From Campylobacterales bacterium (lineage in GTDB: Bacteria > Campylobacterota > Campylobacteria > Campylobacterales > Sulfurimonadaceae): a stretch of DNA of 64,000 nucleotides. This document shows positions 9,045 to 18,107 of the stretch, piece by piece. Position 1 is the first letter of the stretch, and each line of letters starts with the position of its first letter. The notes below the pieces were generated by a model. The model was given only the letters and a program-made list of their open reading frames with translations, searched no databases and was not told where the DNA came from. Both the position numbers and the translations under genes were made by a program. The stretch covers positions 16,870 through 80,869 of the forward strand of contig JACUTT010000005.1 of the NCBI GenBank assembly GCA_014859655.1, in the 5' to 3' direction.

Positions 9045-10559
9045 ATGATCACGGTCGAGACGATATCAAAACTCAAAGAGCACTCCGAGGGACTGACCCT
9101 TTTGTATGTCGAGGACAACGAAGGGCTGCGCATCAAGGCGCACCGGCTGATGGAGAAGTTTTTTTCCAATGTCGTCTCGGCTGCAGACGGAGAGGAGGGG
9201 CTGGCGGCTTTTAAAGAACACCATCCGCAGATCGTCATCACCGATATCAACATGCCAAAGCTCGACGGGATCGAGATGATAGCCTTGATCAAAGAGCTTA
9301 ACCCCTCGACAAAGTTCATCATCATCTCTGCCTTTGACGACAAGGCACATCTTATGCGCGCCATCAAGGTCGGGATCTTCGGCTATCTGAAAAAACCGAT
9401 CAAGATCGACGAGCTGACACAGACACTTCTACGTTGCATCGAATCGATCGACACCGAAGAGAACAGCTCACTTTTCAACAGCTACATGGACGACCTGCTC
9501 AACTACCAGAGCGACCTTCTGGCCCTTGTCTCCAAGGGCAAACTGCTTTTTGTCAACCAGATGTTCCTTGACTTCTTCGGGGTGCAGACCCTTGAGGCCT
9601 TCGATGCCAAGCATGCAGACTTCGGTGTCGTGCTGCGCGAGCACAAGGGTTTTCTCTACAACCGCGAACCGGGAAGCTGGTATTTGGAGGCGAGCCGTGA
9701 GGCGGGCAAGCTCTTTCATGTCAAGATCGCCAACGAGGAGAGAGAGAGCCGCCATTTTGTCCTGAAGATGCACCCCCTTCCCAAGAAAAAAGAGATGTAC
9801 ATCATGTCGCTTAACGACATCACCGAGCTCAACCTCCTCTCGCTTTTTGACAGCCGGGCCGTTGAAGATGATGAGAAGTACAAAAACCGCAACACCCTGG
9901 TAAAACTGATGGAGGTTGTCCAAAAGAACAGTGCCGAGATCAAGATACACAACTTCTATAAGGGACTCACGATCACCAATGTCGGAATGATTGCCGAGAT
10001 CAACGAGAAGCATATTGTGGTGAAGAGCTCTTATGTGCAGCAAAAGGCGGTGCAGTACCAGCGAAGCATGCTGATCTCTTCGGAGATCTTCCCTAGTGCG
10101 GTACTCTGTGAGCCGATTATAAAGATCGACTTTGAGCAGCAGACCATAATCTTCAAAGAGATGCGGTTTCTGCCGCGAAACCCGACCCAGCGAAAATCGG
10201 TAAGGGTCTGTCCCGAAGAGCAGCATACCGTTTCGCTCTTTTATGAGGAGCGCAAGTTCTACGGCGAGGTGCGTGTGCATGACATCTCTGTCGATGCCGT
10301 CAAGCTCGAACTCAATGCGCTTCCGGCAGGGCTCAAGACGGAAACAAAGGTCGTGATAAACATGGTCCTGGCAAATGACAAAAAACCGATGATCATCCAT
10401 GTCCCGGCCGAGGTGCTGCGCGTTGATGAGCTGGCCCGGAGTTTTTTTGTCGTCGTACTCTTGGAGTCGGGGCCGGAACAGAAGCGGCAACTGATAGAGT
10501 ATGTTTCACGAAGACAGATGAATTTAATCCGCGAATTTAAAGGAATGCAGTTTGGGTAA
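9045..10559 (+). CDS. Response regulator with PAS-like middle and PilZ-like C-terminus
   Basis: The receiver (about 15-135) has its phospho-acceptor Asp at 67 (VITDINMPKLDG). A PAS-like middle region follows (GKLLFVNQMFLDFFGVQT, near 165-185). The C-terminal ~120 residues resemble PilZ: basic residues before a beta barrel (RKSVRV) and a VHDISVDAVKLEL strand. The canonical RxxxR and D/NxSxxG residues are only partly kept, so c-di-GMP binding is possible but not certain. The start codon follows the stop of the HD-GYP regulator directly, with no gap. It looks like a second output of the same kinase and may read the c-di-GMP level set by the HD-GYP protein. Confidence 0.85.
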   Translation: MITVETISKLKEHSEGLTLLYVEDNEGLRIKAHRLMEKFFSNVVSAADGEEGLAAFKEHHPQIVITDINMPKLDGIEMIALIKELNPSTKFIIISAFDDKAHLMRAIKVGIFGYLKKPIKIDELTQTLLRCIESIDTEENSSLFNSYMDDLLNYQSDLLALVSKGKLLFVNQMFLDFFGVQTLEAFDAKHADFGVVLREHKGFLYNREPGSWYLEASREAGKLFHVKIANEERESRHFVLKMHPLPKKKEMYIMSLNDITELNLLSLFDSRAVEDDEKYKNRNTLVKLMEVVQKNSAEIKIHNFYKGLTITNVGMIAEINEKHIVVKSSYVQQKAVQYQRSMLISSEIFPSAVLCEPIIKIDFEQQTIIFKEMRFLPRNPTQRKSVRVCPEEQHTVSLFYEERKFYGEVRVHDISVDAVKLELNALPAGLKTETKVVINMVLANDKKPMIIHVPAEVLRVDELARSFFVVVLLESGPEQKRQLIEYVSRRQMNLIREFKGMQFG

Positions 10560-11307
10560 AGATAAGATCTTATTTGACGACGGTACACACAAGTGCGTGA
10601 TGTTCAGTATTGATGACGAGAGTCACGAAGAAAGTTTTTTGGCGGTGAACCAGTTCCTGCTGATCCAAAATGGCGCGGGTATCGTCATTGACCCCGGAAG
10701 CGCGGCAATCTTTCATGAACTTTGCGAGGCTATAGAGCGCTACATCCCTCTTGAAAACCTCAGGTTCGTTTTTTTCTCCCATCAGGACCCCGATGTGGCC
10801 GGTTCCATCTCCGAATGGTCGGTAGCCACCTCGACGCGTTTTGTCATGTCGGGCCTGTGGACGCGCTTTATGACCCACTACGGAGTTTTGGACATGGAGA
10901 GGATATTTGCACTGCCGGACAAGGGAATAAAGATACCCTTCGGCGAGGGGTATTTGCAGTTTTTGCCGGCGCACTTTATGCACAGTCCGGGAAATTTCAG
11001 CCTCTATGACAGCCAGTCGAAGATCCTCTTTTCGGGCGACATCGGCGCGGCTGTGATGCCGGCGATGAGCGCGTATAAGGAGATAAGTAACTTCGAGAGC
11101 CACCTGCCTTATCTGGAGGGCTTCCACCGACGCTATATGGCGGGAAATATCTTCTGCAAGGCCTGGGTAAACTCTCTGGACAAGCTCGATGTGACGATGA
11201 TAGCGCCCCAACACGGAGCCGTTTTCAAAGATGAGAATGTGCAGAAATTTTTAGAGTGGCTGCACGGACTAAAATGCGGCGGCGACCTGATAGAGAACCT
11301 CTACTAG
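10552..11307 (+). CDS. ODP-type diiron protein with metallo-beta-lactamase fold
   Basis: A soluble MBL-fold protein of the flavodiiron-like ODP (oxygen-binding diiron protein) type, without a flavodoxin domain. The metal ligands visible are H77, D79 and D81 in SHQDPDV, H141 or H144, D163 (FSGDIG) and H221 (APQHG). The H-x-D-x-D form replaces the HxHxDH of hydrolases and is what ODPs and flavodiiron proteins show. ODP of Treponema denticola binds O2 and works with chemotaxis proteins. The likely start is TTG at 10552, 8 nt inside the upstream gene and preceded by AAAGGA at 8-9 nt; an ATG at 10603 is the alternative. As the fourth gene of the operon it may be the oxygen or NO sensor of the pathway (inference). 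Confidence 0.85.
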   Translation: MGKDKILFDDGTHKCVMFSIDDESHEESFLAVNQFLLIQNGAGIVIDPGSAAIFHELCEAIERYIPLENLRFVFFSHQDPDVAGSISEWSVATSTRFVMSGLWTRFMTHYGVLDMERIFALPDKGIKIPFGEGYLQFLPAHFMHSPGNFSLYDSQSKILFSGDIGAAVMPAMSAYKEISNFESHLPYLEGFHRRYMAGNIFCKAWVNSLDKLDVTMIAPQHGAVFKDENVQKFLEWLHGLKCGGDLIENLY

Positions 11308-12519
11308 TTACTCGTAGCGCAGCGCGTCGATAGGGTTCATATTGGCCGCTTTACGCGCGGGGACGATGCCAAAGACGATGCCGATGAGCATTGAAAAGAG
11401 AAGGGCGATCACCGTTATAGCAGGGTCGATGATCATGACGATGTCCAGCGCCTGCGCTGCGCCGAAGGTGATGGCCAGACCCAAAAAGACCCCTACGACA
11501 CCGCCCAGACCCGAAAGCACGGTCGCTTCGATAAGAAACTGGATCAAAACATCCTGAGGCAGGGCACCGATGGCCATGCGGATGCCGATCTCGCGGGTGC
11601 GCTCGGTCACCGAGACGAGCATAATGTTCATGATCCCTATCCCGCCTACCACCAGAGAGATCCCCGCGACTGCGCCGAGCATCAGCGTCAGCATCGCCGT
11701 GATCTTGGTGATCGTGTCCAGCAGGGCCGTCATGCTACGTATCCTGAAGTTGTCCTCCTCGTTTTCTTTGAGGTTTCTGTGCTCTCTGAGCACCTGGCGT
11801 ATCTGCAAGATCGCCTCTTCAAGCGGAAAGTTCTCTTTGACTGAGGCCATGATAAGGGGGATGTTCTGGTTTCCGCTGATGCGGCGCTGAAACATCTTGA
11901 TCGGCACCAAGACGAGGTCGTCCTGATCGCTGCCGAAGGTGTTTGCTCCCTTCTCTTTGAGCGTACCGATCACCTCGCAGGAGATCTTTTGCAGACGTAT
12001 CTTTTTGCCCAGAGGAGACTCTCCTGAGGGGAAAAGCTTCTCAAGCACGGTCTGGCCGAGGATGCAGACTGCCTGTCCTGTTCTAATCTCGCTCTTTTCA
12101 AAAGGCCTTCCCTCCAAAAGATCCCAGTTTTGCACCTCAAAGTAGCCGTTCTCGATGCCGCGGATGCTCGTCTGGTAGTTCTGCTCCTTGTAAAGTACCG
12201 TCATTGAAGAGCTTGCCATCGGGGAGACCGCCTCGAGGGTGAAGATGGAAGCCCTGATAATCTCTACGTCTTTCATGTCAAAAGGTTTTGCTACAGCGGC
12301 CTGCCCCCCGGGGCCGTGCTCCTGAGAGGGCATGACAAAGAGGGTATTGCTGCCCAGACTGCTGACATTTTTTGTGATCGACTCGCTCGCTCCCTTGCCG
12401 ATGTTGACCATGGCGATAACCGAAGCGATGCCGATAACGATGCCGATGGCTGTGAGCAATGAACGCATCAGATTGCGGCGAATCTCGCGGATGGCCTGCA
12501 AAAAAGCGTTAAGCAGCAT
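11308..12519 (-). CDS. MacB-type ABC transporter permease
   Basis: The inner-membrane permease of a tripartite exporter. It has one membrane segment near residues 18-42, a periplasmic MacB_PCD region (about 45-270), and three C-terminal membrane segments with the FtsX signature VTERTREIGIRMAIGA. It lacks a fused ATPase, unlike E. coli MacB; the ATPase is the preceding gene and overlaps by 11 nt. Such systems are powered from the cytosol, and MacB is thought to work by transmitting mechanical movement to the periplasmic partner. Substrate unknown; peptides, lipids, siderophores and macrolides are all known for relatives. Its stop abuts the stop of the convergent ODP gene with no gap. Confidence 0.92.
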   Translation of the reverse strand: MLLNAFLQAIREIRRNLMRSLLTAIGIVIGIASVIAMVNIGKGASESITKNVSSLGSNTLFVMPSQEHGPGGQAAVAKPFDMKDVEIIRASIFTLEAVSPMASSSMTVLYKEQNYQTSIRGIENGYFEVQNWDLLEGRPFEKSEIRTGQAVCILGQTVLEKLFPSGESPLGKKIRLQKISCEVIGTLKEKGANTFGSDQDDLVLVPIKMFQRRISGNQNIPLIMASVKENFPLEEAILQIRQVLREHRNLKENEEDNFRIRSMTALLDTITKITAMLTLMLGAVAGISLVVGGIGIMNIMLVSVTERTREIGIRMAIGALPQDVLIQFLIEATVLSGLGGVVGVFLGLAITFGAAQALDIVMIIDPAITVIALLFSMLIGIVFGIVPARKAANMNPIDALRYE

Positions 12520-13189
12520 GGCCGCTGTCCTTTTCGATGATGCCGTCGCGCATCAGGATGGTTCGCGTCGCGTAGGCCGCGATGTGCTCCTCGTGGGTGA
12601 CCATGATGATGGTGATGCCGTTTTCATTGAAGCTGCGCATCAGCTGCATGATCTCGTGGCTGCGCTGTGTGTCGAGGTTTCCTGTCGGTTCGTCGGCGAT
12701 AAGCACCTTTGGATGCGTCACCATCGCCCGTGCGATCGCCACACGTTGCTGTTGTCCGCCCGAGAGCTGGCTGGGGTCATAGTCAATGCGGCTCTCAAGC
12801 CCCACATCAACCAAGGCGGCCATTGCCCGCTTTTTGCGTTCTTGCGCCTTGATGCCCTGATAGATCAGGGGCATCTCGACATTTTCTAAAGAGGAGGCCT
12901 TTTTGAGAAGGTTGAAGCCCTGAAAGACGAAGCCGAGAAGGTAGCGGCGAAAGAGGGCACGCTGAACCTTGGAGAGTTTGCCAAGATCGGTTTCACCGAA
13001 GCGGTACTTCCCGCTGCTGGGCTCGTCAAGCGCGCCGATGATGTTTAACAGGGTCGATTTGCCGCTGCCGCTGGGGCCCATAATGGCGACAAACTCCCCG
13101 CTCTTTATCTCCAGGTCGATGGCTTTAAGTACAGGTGTGGCCGCTTCGCCGCTGCCGTAGTGCTTACTGATCTTTTCCAGAAAAATCAT
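12509..13189 (-). CDS. ABC transporter ATP-binding protein (LolD/MacB type)
   Basis: Walker [10 protein letters not shown] is at residues 38-46, the signature [15 protein letters not shown] near 138, and Walker [13 protein letters not shown] soon after. This is the 226-residue stand-alone form of the MacB/LolD ATPase family. It overlaps the adaptor gene upstream by 4 nt (ATGA) and the permease downstream by 11 nt, so the three are translated together. It should dimerise under the FtsX-type permease and energise export. Confidence 0.94.
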   Translation of the reverse strand: MIFLEKISKHYGSGEAATPVLKAIDLEIKSGEFVAIMGPSGSGKSTLLNIIGALDEPSSGKYRFGETDLGKLSKVQRALFRRYLLGFVFQGFNLLKKASSLENVEMPLIYQGIKAQERKKRAMAALVDVGLESRIDYDPSQLSGGQQQRVAIARAMVTHPKVLIADEPTGNLDTQRSHEIMQLMRSFNENGITIIMVTHEEHIAAYATRTILMRDGIIEKDSGHAA

Positions 13190-14394
13190 CTCTTCTTCTC
13201 CTGAGCGATGATCAGCTCCTGCTCCGCTTTGAGCTCGTCGGATGCGACGGCGCTGAGCAGTCCGCTGCTTCCCAAAACGGAAACATAGACCTTTTTCGGC
13301 TGGCCGTTTTCAAGTACCCAAAGATGCGGTTTCGGATCGATTTCGGAGGTCTCTTTGCCTCTGAAGCCAAAAAGTTTTTTCTCCTGGGGTATGAGCGGGG
13401 TAAAGAGAAGGGCGGAGCGCGGGGCGGTGAAGGTCCCGCTGAGCGTCTCTATGATGATGTCCACATCCGCGCTCATCCCCGGGCGCAGCAGAAGATTTGA
13501 ATTGTCAACTGTGAGCACCGCGATATAGGTGACGACCCCGTCAAGGATCTCAGAGTTGACGCGCACCAGTCTGATGCTCCCTTCAAATGTCAGTTCAGGA
13601 TAGGCATCTACGCTGAAATTTGTCTTCTGCCCCTCTTTTATCTTGGAAATGTCGGCCTCGTCGATGCTCACCTTGAGCTCCATTTTACGCAGGTCTTTAG
13701 CAATCTGAAAGAGCACCGGCGTCTGAAAGGAGGCGGCCAGTGTCTGCCCCGGATCGATGTTACGCACCAGAACAATCCCGTCAACGGGCGAATAGATCAT
13801 AGTGCGGTCAAGATCGTACTGCGCCGCAACAAGGCTGTGTCTGGCCTGGCTCACCTGCGCGGCCGCATTGTCTACCTGCGCCTTGGCACTGAGCTCGTCC
13901 GCCCAGTGGTTGTCCCACTCCTGCTGCGAGGGGAGCATTCCTTTGGTGGCGGCTTTGAGGTTTTTGTCCCGCTCGATCGTCGCTGAGGCGCGGTAGAGCT
14001 GCGCCTGTGCGTTTTGCAAGGAGGCCTTCATCGCATTCAGCGTCGCCTGAGCCCTGTCCACGGCGCTTTGGTATTTTGTCTTGTCGATCACGGCAAGGAG
14101 CTCTCCTTTGGTGACGGGGTCGTTGTAGTCGGCCTTGACTTCGGCGATCGTTCCCGAGACCTCGATGCCCACATCGACGCGTTCGAGCGGTTCGAGGTAG
14201 CCCGTTGCCGAGATGGTCAGGGTAAGGTCGCTTTTTTTAAGGGGGTGCGTTACATAGCTATACGCCTCTTTTTGCGAGCCCGGCACGAAAAAGAAGTAGC
14301 TAAGCCCGACCAAAACCACTACGAAAAGGCCAAGAAGTGCCTTCCGCTTCCAGCTGTGCTCTCGATACTCTGTAACTTTTTTCATCTCATCCAT
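13186..14394 (-). CDS. Periplasmic adaptor (MacA-like, membrane fusion family)
   Basis: A short cytosolic N-terminus is followed by one membrane anchor (about 16-36), a lipoyl/barrel-sandwich half (ISATGYLEPLERVDVGIEVS), a long helical hairpin with many Ala/Gln (about 105-200), the second lipoyl half (DRTMIYSPVDGIVLVRNIDPG, positions about 196-216) and beta-barrel domains. This is the MacA/RND adaptor layout at 402 residues. It bridges the inner-membrane ABC permease to the TolC-like channel encoded 9 nt upstream. The operon order TolC, adaptor, ATPase, permease is typical. Confidence 0.93.
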   Translation of the reverse strand: MDEMKKVTEYREHSWKRKALLGLFVVVLVGLSYFFFVPGSQKEAYSYVTHPLKKSDLTLTISATGYLEPLERVDVGIEVSGTIAEVKADYNDPVTKGELLAVIDKTKYQSAVDRAQATLNAMKASLQNAQAQLYRASATIERDKNLKAATKGMLPSQQEWDNHWADELSAKAQVDNAAAQVSQARHSLVAAQYDLDRTMIYSPVDGIVLVRNIDPGQTLAASFQTPVLFQIAKDLRKMELKVSIDEADISKIKEGQKTNFSVDAYPELTFEGSIRLVRVNSEILDGVVTYIAVLTVDNSNLLLRPGMSADVDIIIETLSGTFTAPRSALLFTPLIPQEKKLFGFRGKETSEIDPKPHLWVLENGQPKKVYVSVLGSSGLLSAVASDELKAEQELIIAQEKKR

Positions 14395-14403
14395 TGACTC
14401 TCC

Positions 14404-15579
14404 CTACTGTTTGGTGTCGAAATAGAGCGAAATCTTCTCTATTAAAATATTGTGTGTCTGTATCTCTTTTTCAAGCTCTTGTATCTGCACGGAGTTTCCG
14501 AGCGATTCGAGCTCGTAGACCGTCTTGGCGCCGGTGGTGACCTGCTGCTGAGTAAAGGAGTAGAGCTCCTGGTAGATCACAAGCATCTCCTGCGCCACGC
14601 CGATGCGCTCTTCGTAGTCGGCTATGGTGAAAAAACGCATAGCGTACTCCTGCTCAAGCTCCTGAGAACGGTCAAGCCTTGCCGTGCGCGTCTGCAGAAG
14701 CTGAAGCCGGCTTGAGAGCATCTGCGCCTTGGTGTTGATGTCAAGGGGCATGCTGAGCGTCGCGCCGTAGTTGTAGTTGTTTCCGGCGTACTCTATCCGC
14801 TCACTCTGATAGTCGGTATAGCCGTAGGAGCCGTTGAAGGTGAGCTTTGGCAGGTAGGCGGAGCGCACGATCTTCGCGCCCGCCTCGTCACTTCTGTCCT
14901 GGGCTTCATACTGTAGCAGTTCAAGGTGCTGTTTGAGGTACTCCTCTTTGGAAATGAGCGGTATGCTGGAGAGAGTATCCGGGTCGATCTGCGCCTCTCC
15001 GAGCAGCTTTTTCAGGCCATACTCCTCGTTTCGCAGAACATTCTTGGAGGCGATCAGCGCCGTACGCGCCGTGTCGCGGTCGATGGTGGCGCGGTTGAGT
15101 TCGCTGATGTCGGCACTCCCCGCCTTGTATTTGGCCGTGATGATAAAGAGATCGAGGTCGCGGTTGTGCAGGGTGAGTTCGTTTTGGCGCAGTTTCAGCC
15201 GGTCGCGCTCACATTGGGCATAGAGGGTGTAGGCCTGCTTGAGATACTCCGCCTCCTCTCTGTCGACGCCCAGAAGCCGGCTCATTCCCAACGCCTTCGC
15301 CTGGTCGATGCTATAGCCGATCCCGCCGCTTCTAAAAAGGTCCTGGCTCCAGTCCACACCCGCGCTTTTTGTCTCGCTCTCCTGAAAGGTCGCACTTTTG
15401 TTGCGGTTGATCGAGAGCGAAAGCCTTAAAGGAGAGACCCACTCTCTTTTTTGCAGGGTAATGTCTTCGCGGATCTTCTCGCGTTTGAGCTGTAGCAGCT
15501 CCTGCTTCTCGTCGGAGAGAACGCTCTCACCGGCAAAGACAGCGGCCGCGCAGACCGCCAGTAAAAGTGCTTTTTTCAT
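14404..15579 (-). CDS. TolC-family outer-membrane channel
   Basis: The N-terminal signal peptide KKALLLAVCAAAVFA is followed by a long alternating coiled-coil/beta pattern typical of outer-membrane efflux proteins, with the internal duplication (for example LNRATIDRDTARTALIASKN in the first half and YELESLGNSVQIQELEKEI in the second). 391 residues is slightly short for TolC but common in Campylobacterota. It is the first gene of the four-gene exporter operon, with a candidate -10 TACAAT at 15644-15639. Confidence 0.9.
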   Translation of the reverse strand: MKKALLLAVCAAAVFAGESVLSDEKQELLQLKREKIREDITLQKREWVSPLRLSLSINRNKSATFQESETKSAGVDWSQDLFRSGGIGYSIDQAKALGMSRLLGVDREEAEYLKQAYTLYAQCERDRLKLRQNELTLHNRDLDLFIITAKYKAGSADISELNRATIDRDTARTALIASKNVLRNEEYGLKKLLGEAQIDPDTLSSIPLISKEEYLKQHLELLQYEAQDRSDEAGAKIVRSAYLPKLTFNGSYGYTDYQSERIEYAGNNYNYGATLSMPLDINTKAQMLSSRLQLLQTRTARLDRSQELEQEYAMRFFTIADYEERIGVAQEMLVIYQELYSFTQQQVTTGAKTVYELESLGNSVQIQELEKEIQTHNILIEKISLYFDTKQ

Positions 15580-15638
15580 AGTTTCTTCTTATAAAAATAT
15601 AGGTTCTTGCTTATAGATGATGGGTCTAGATTTTGCTT

Positions 15639-15644
15639 ATTGTA
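15639..15644 (-). promoter_or_regulatory. -10 element for the exporter operon
   Basis: TACAAT on the minus strand lies about 60 nt before the TolC-like start. It sits within an imperfect dyad, TTATTGTAGCATAA. No clear -35 is seen. Confidence 0.35.
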
Positions 15645-15691
15645 GCATAATTTTACCGCAGGGACAGTGGCGGCCTGGTCCGGTTTTTTGC

Positions 15692-15697
15692 TATACT
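15692..15697 (+). promoter_or_regulatory. Extended -10 element for ycaO
   Basis: TTGCTATACT is an extended -10 (TGC then TATACT) about 30 nt before the ycaO start, following a T-rich run. Confidence 0.4.
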
Positions 15698-15726
15698 CCT
15701 GCATCTCTATGACAAAGTGAAAACAG

Positions 15727-17346
15727 ATGAAACTCTTATCGAAAAATGCCCCCCTTGAAGAATCGATTTCAAAGATGAAAGCCGTTTTACGCGAGGTGGG
15801 ATGCGAGACGACCTTCTCGCAGGAGAAACACCCCCTCAAACACTGCTACTCGGTCAACCTGGCCTCAGTCGAAGCGCCACGCCACATCTACGCCAACGGA
15901 AAAGGGGTGCTCTCGCAGGCCTCGATAGCCAGTGCCCTGGGCGAGTACATAGAGCGTCTGCAGACCAACAACTTTTTCATCGACTTCCATCTTCCCGAGC
16001 GTAAGTACTACCCCGACGAGGTCGCCTTTGGTTTTGATGAGGCGTATCTCAGCCGTGAACTGCGCGCGCTCTATGACCCGCAGGGCGAGCTGAGGGATGA
16101 GGCCTTTGTCGATTTTAACAGCGACTACACGGACCGGGTCGTTGCCCTTCCTTTTAACAAACACTCTAACGGAGAAAAGGCCTACATCCCGCTCAACATC
16201 CTGAGCAACCTCTATGTGAGCAACGGCCTGGCGACGGGAAACACTCCCGAAGAGGCGAAAGTGCAGGCGCTTAGCGAGATCTTCGAACGCTACGCCAAGA
16301 TAGCCATCATCACCAAGGGCTACGCGCTGCCGAAGTTTCCTGACGAGGTTGTGCGCTCTTTCGAGCGCCTCCACAGCGATGTCGAGGCCCTGCGTGAACT
16401 GGGCTACATCGTTGAGGTGCTCGATGCTTCTCTGGGCGGGAAGTTCCCCGTCACTGCGATCTCGCTGATCAACCCCGAGACCTCCTCGCTCTTCGTCTCC
16501 TTCGGAGCGCACCCCATCCTTCAGGTCTCGCTTGAACGGACGATGACGGAGCTTATGCAGGGGCGCGGCGTGGAGAACCTAAATGCCTTCGAGGTCCCGA
16601 CCTTTGACATGAGTCTGGTCGCGGACAGCTTCAACCTCGAGTCGCACTTCATCGACTCCAACGGGAAGCTGGGCTTTGGCTTTTTGAACCGCGTCAAAAG
16701 TTTCGAGTATGCCAAGTGGCGCTACGAGGGAGAGGGAAGCGGGGACGAGTACACCTACCTTCTGCGCATCCTAGAGTCGATGGGAAAAGAGATGTACCTG
16801 CGCGAGTACAGCTATCTGGGTTTCTACTCCTGCCAGATGATCGTTCCGGGCGTCTCTGAAGTTTACCCGGTAGAGGATCTGAACTACAACAACCGAAACA
16901 GCGGCAAATGGGTGCGTGAGATGATCTTGAATCTTTCAGAGTGCGACCCCGAAGAACTTCTCGACCTGGTCGACTCGCTCGAAGATACGCTCAGCGTAGA
17001 GAAATACATCGGCGTTATTTTCGAGAACAACTTCTCGATGCTCGAGCTCAAAGCGCAGCTGCACCTGCTGACGGGAAATACCGAGGAGGCGCTGAGTGCC
17101 TTTGAGTTTGGCAGCAACCGGCTGGGCCACGTCATTGCCGAGCTGATCCGCATGGAAGAGGAGGAGCTGGTGTGGGAAGAGTACGAAGAGGCGCTCTTCA
17201 ACATCTTCGGGCGCGAAAGGGTACAAAAGGCCCTGCAAATCCTCTCAGGTGAGGCTTTTTACATCGACACGACTCTGCATGCGGACTACTGTAATGTGCT
17301 GGCCATGTATGATCGTCTGGAGAGAAAAAAGGTCTCCAGTGTTTAA
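15727..17346 (+). CDS. ycaO: YcaO-domain protein, orthologue-like to E. coli YcaO
   Basis: An ATP-grasp-like YcaO ATPase of the non-azoline type. The N-terminus APLEESISKMKAVLREVGCE and the block NGKGVLSQASIASALGEYIE match E. coli YcaO closely. The ATP/Mg site blocks are visible: SALGEYIERL, ALSEIFERYAK and TELMQGRG. The C-terminal ~120 residues are helical, like the TPR-like tail of E. coli YcaO. In E. coli this protein is linked to RimO-dependent methylthiolation of ribosomal protein S12, though its chemistry there is unclear. No RiPP precursor or dehydrogenase is next to it, which argues against an azoline pathway. It is monocistronic here; 539 residues against 586 in E. coli. Confidence 0.9.
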   Translation: MKLLSKNAPLEESISKMKAVLREVGCETTFSQEKHPLKHCYSVNLASVEAPRHIYANGKGVLSQASIASALGEYIERLQTNNFFIDFHLPERKYYPDEVAFGFDEAYLSRELRALYDPQGELRDEAFVDFNSDYTDRVVALPFNKHSNGEKAYIPLNILSNLYVSNGLATGNTPEEAKVQALSEIFERYAKIAIITKGYALPKFPDEVVRSFERLHSDVEALRELGYIVEVLDASLGGKFPVTAISLINPETSSLFVSFGAHPILQVSLERTMTELMQGRGVENLNAFEVPTFDMSLVADSFNLESHFIDSNGKLGFGFLNRVKSFEYAKWRYEGEGSGDEYTYLLRILESMGKEMYLREYSYLGFYSCQMIVPGVSEVYPVEDLNYNNRNSGKWVREMILNLSECDPEELLDLVDSLEDTLSVEKYIGVIFENNFSMLELKAQLHLLTGNTEEALSAFEFGSNRLGHVIAELIRMEEEELVWEEYEEALFNIFGRERVQKALQILSGEAFYIDTTLHADYCNVLAMYDRLERKKVSSV

Positions 17347-17365
17347 TTTTCATTGATAATAATAA

Positions 17366-17383
17366 TTTAGGGCACCTCTAAAA
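17366..17383 (-). repeat. Short dispersed repeat, copy 2 (inverted)
   Basis: TTTAGGGCACCTCTAAAA on the plus strand is the reverse complement of the TTTTAGAGGTGCCCTAAA motif. It lies 20 nt after the ycaO stop and just before a broken PAS gene. Confidence 0.5.
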
Positions 17384-17445
17384 TGTAAATTATGGTTTAT
17401 AAAATAAATCACTAAAAAAGCGCAAGATCGATAGCAGAAGCAGAG

Positions 17446-17706
17446 ATGACATCAAAAACAAAAACAGTAAAGAGCAGCGAAGAGGTGTAGCCCGTCGTGA
17501 CGAAGATCATCACCCTGATTCCCAGCGAACTGCAGGTGGATCAGATCGAACTCGAGATGCAAAACGAAGAGCTGCGGCGCACCCAGACGGAGCTCACCCG
17601 TGCCAAAGAGCGCTATTTTGAGCTCTACAACATGGCACCGATGGGCTATTTTACCCTCAACGAGCATTATGCGGTGCTCGAGGCCAATCTGACCGCGACG
17701 CTCTGA
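17446..17706 (+). pseudogene. Remnant of a PAS-domain sensor gene with an in-frame stop
   Basis: An ATG at 17446 opens a frame that meets TAG at 17488-17490 and then continues in the same frame to 17706. The part after the stop reads LQVDQIELEMQNEELRRTQ and then ERYFELYNMAPMGYFTLNE. This is the well-known coiled-coil plus first strands of PAS-type sensor kinases and cyclases. The frame ends after VLEANLTATL, where intact relatives continue through the rest of the PAS fold. So the gene has both a premature stop and a lost 3' part. A further 33-codon frame (17706-17804) follows with no recognisable domain. Translation restart at GTG 17497 is possible but would give only a fragment. Confidence 0.8.
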
Positions 17707-17809
17707 TGAGCAAAGACAAAGCAGATGCTGTGATACGCATGGATGTTTCCGAGAACGAAGAGGCTGTCGTGACCCTAAGACGCGACAAGAGCAATCAGGG
17801 GTAGGTCTA

Positions 17810-18031
17810 TCAGAGAGTTTTATTTGCCTCTTTGCCAACCTTGTTGGCCCGGAAAAACTGATGCCCGTTCTTTTCGTTTTTAGGCCCTGTTATAAGAGGA
17901 TCCAACTCATCCAGATCCAGTTTCCCTGCCTGCTTTTCATAGGTAAACCCAAAGAAAAAGAAAATAAAATCCCACACGCCAACAATGACCTTGACTATAT
18001 ATTTGATGATAAGCAAAACTATAAATTTCAT
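17810..18031 (-). CDS. Small putative membrane protein
   Basis: A protein of about 73 residues with a very hydrophobic N-terminal half (KFIVLLIIKYIVKVIVGVWD, then IFFFFGF) and a charged C-terminal half (DLDELDPLITGPKNEKNG). The ATG at 18031 is chosen because GGGAG stands 5 nt upstream; an in-frame ATG 12 nt earlier lacks a ribosome site. It looks like a single-pass or hairpin inner-membrane protein with a cytosolic tail. No family is recognised. It is on the same strand as the next small gene and the Crp/Fnr gene. Confidence 0.6.
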   Translation of the reverse strand: MKFIVLLIIKYIVKVIVGVWDFIFFFFGFTYEKQAGKLDLDELDPLITGPKNEKNGHQFFRANKVGKEANKTL

Positions 18032-18107
18032 AGGTACTCCCATTTAGATGCCTTCTGATACAAGAGTATTATATCTTTTTTAAAATTCCAAGCAGATAGA
18101 TCTGCTA

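Noticed and set aside
9468..10490. Minus-strand 340-residue frame
   Set aside because: Exact shadow of the PilZ-like response regulator; the product is not protein-like.
15727..17346. YcaO as part of an azoline RiPP cluster
   Set aside because: No precursor peptide, dehydrogenase or E1-like partner nearby, and the sequence follows E. coli YcaO rather than TOMM cyclodehydratases.
17706..17804. 33-codon frame after the PAS remnant
   Set aside because: Short, with no ribosome site or recognisable motif; may be leftover coding DNA but cannot be supported.
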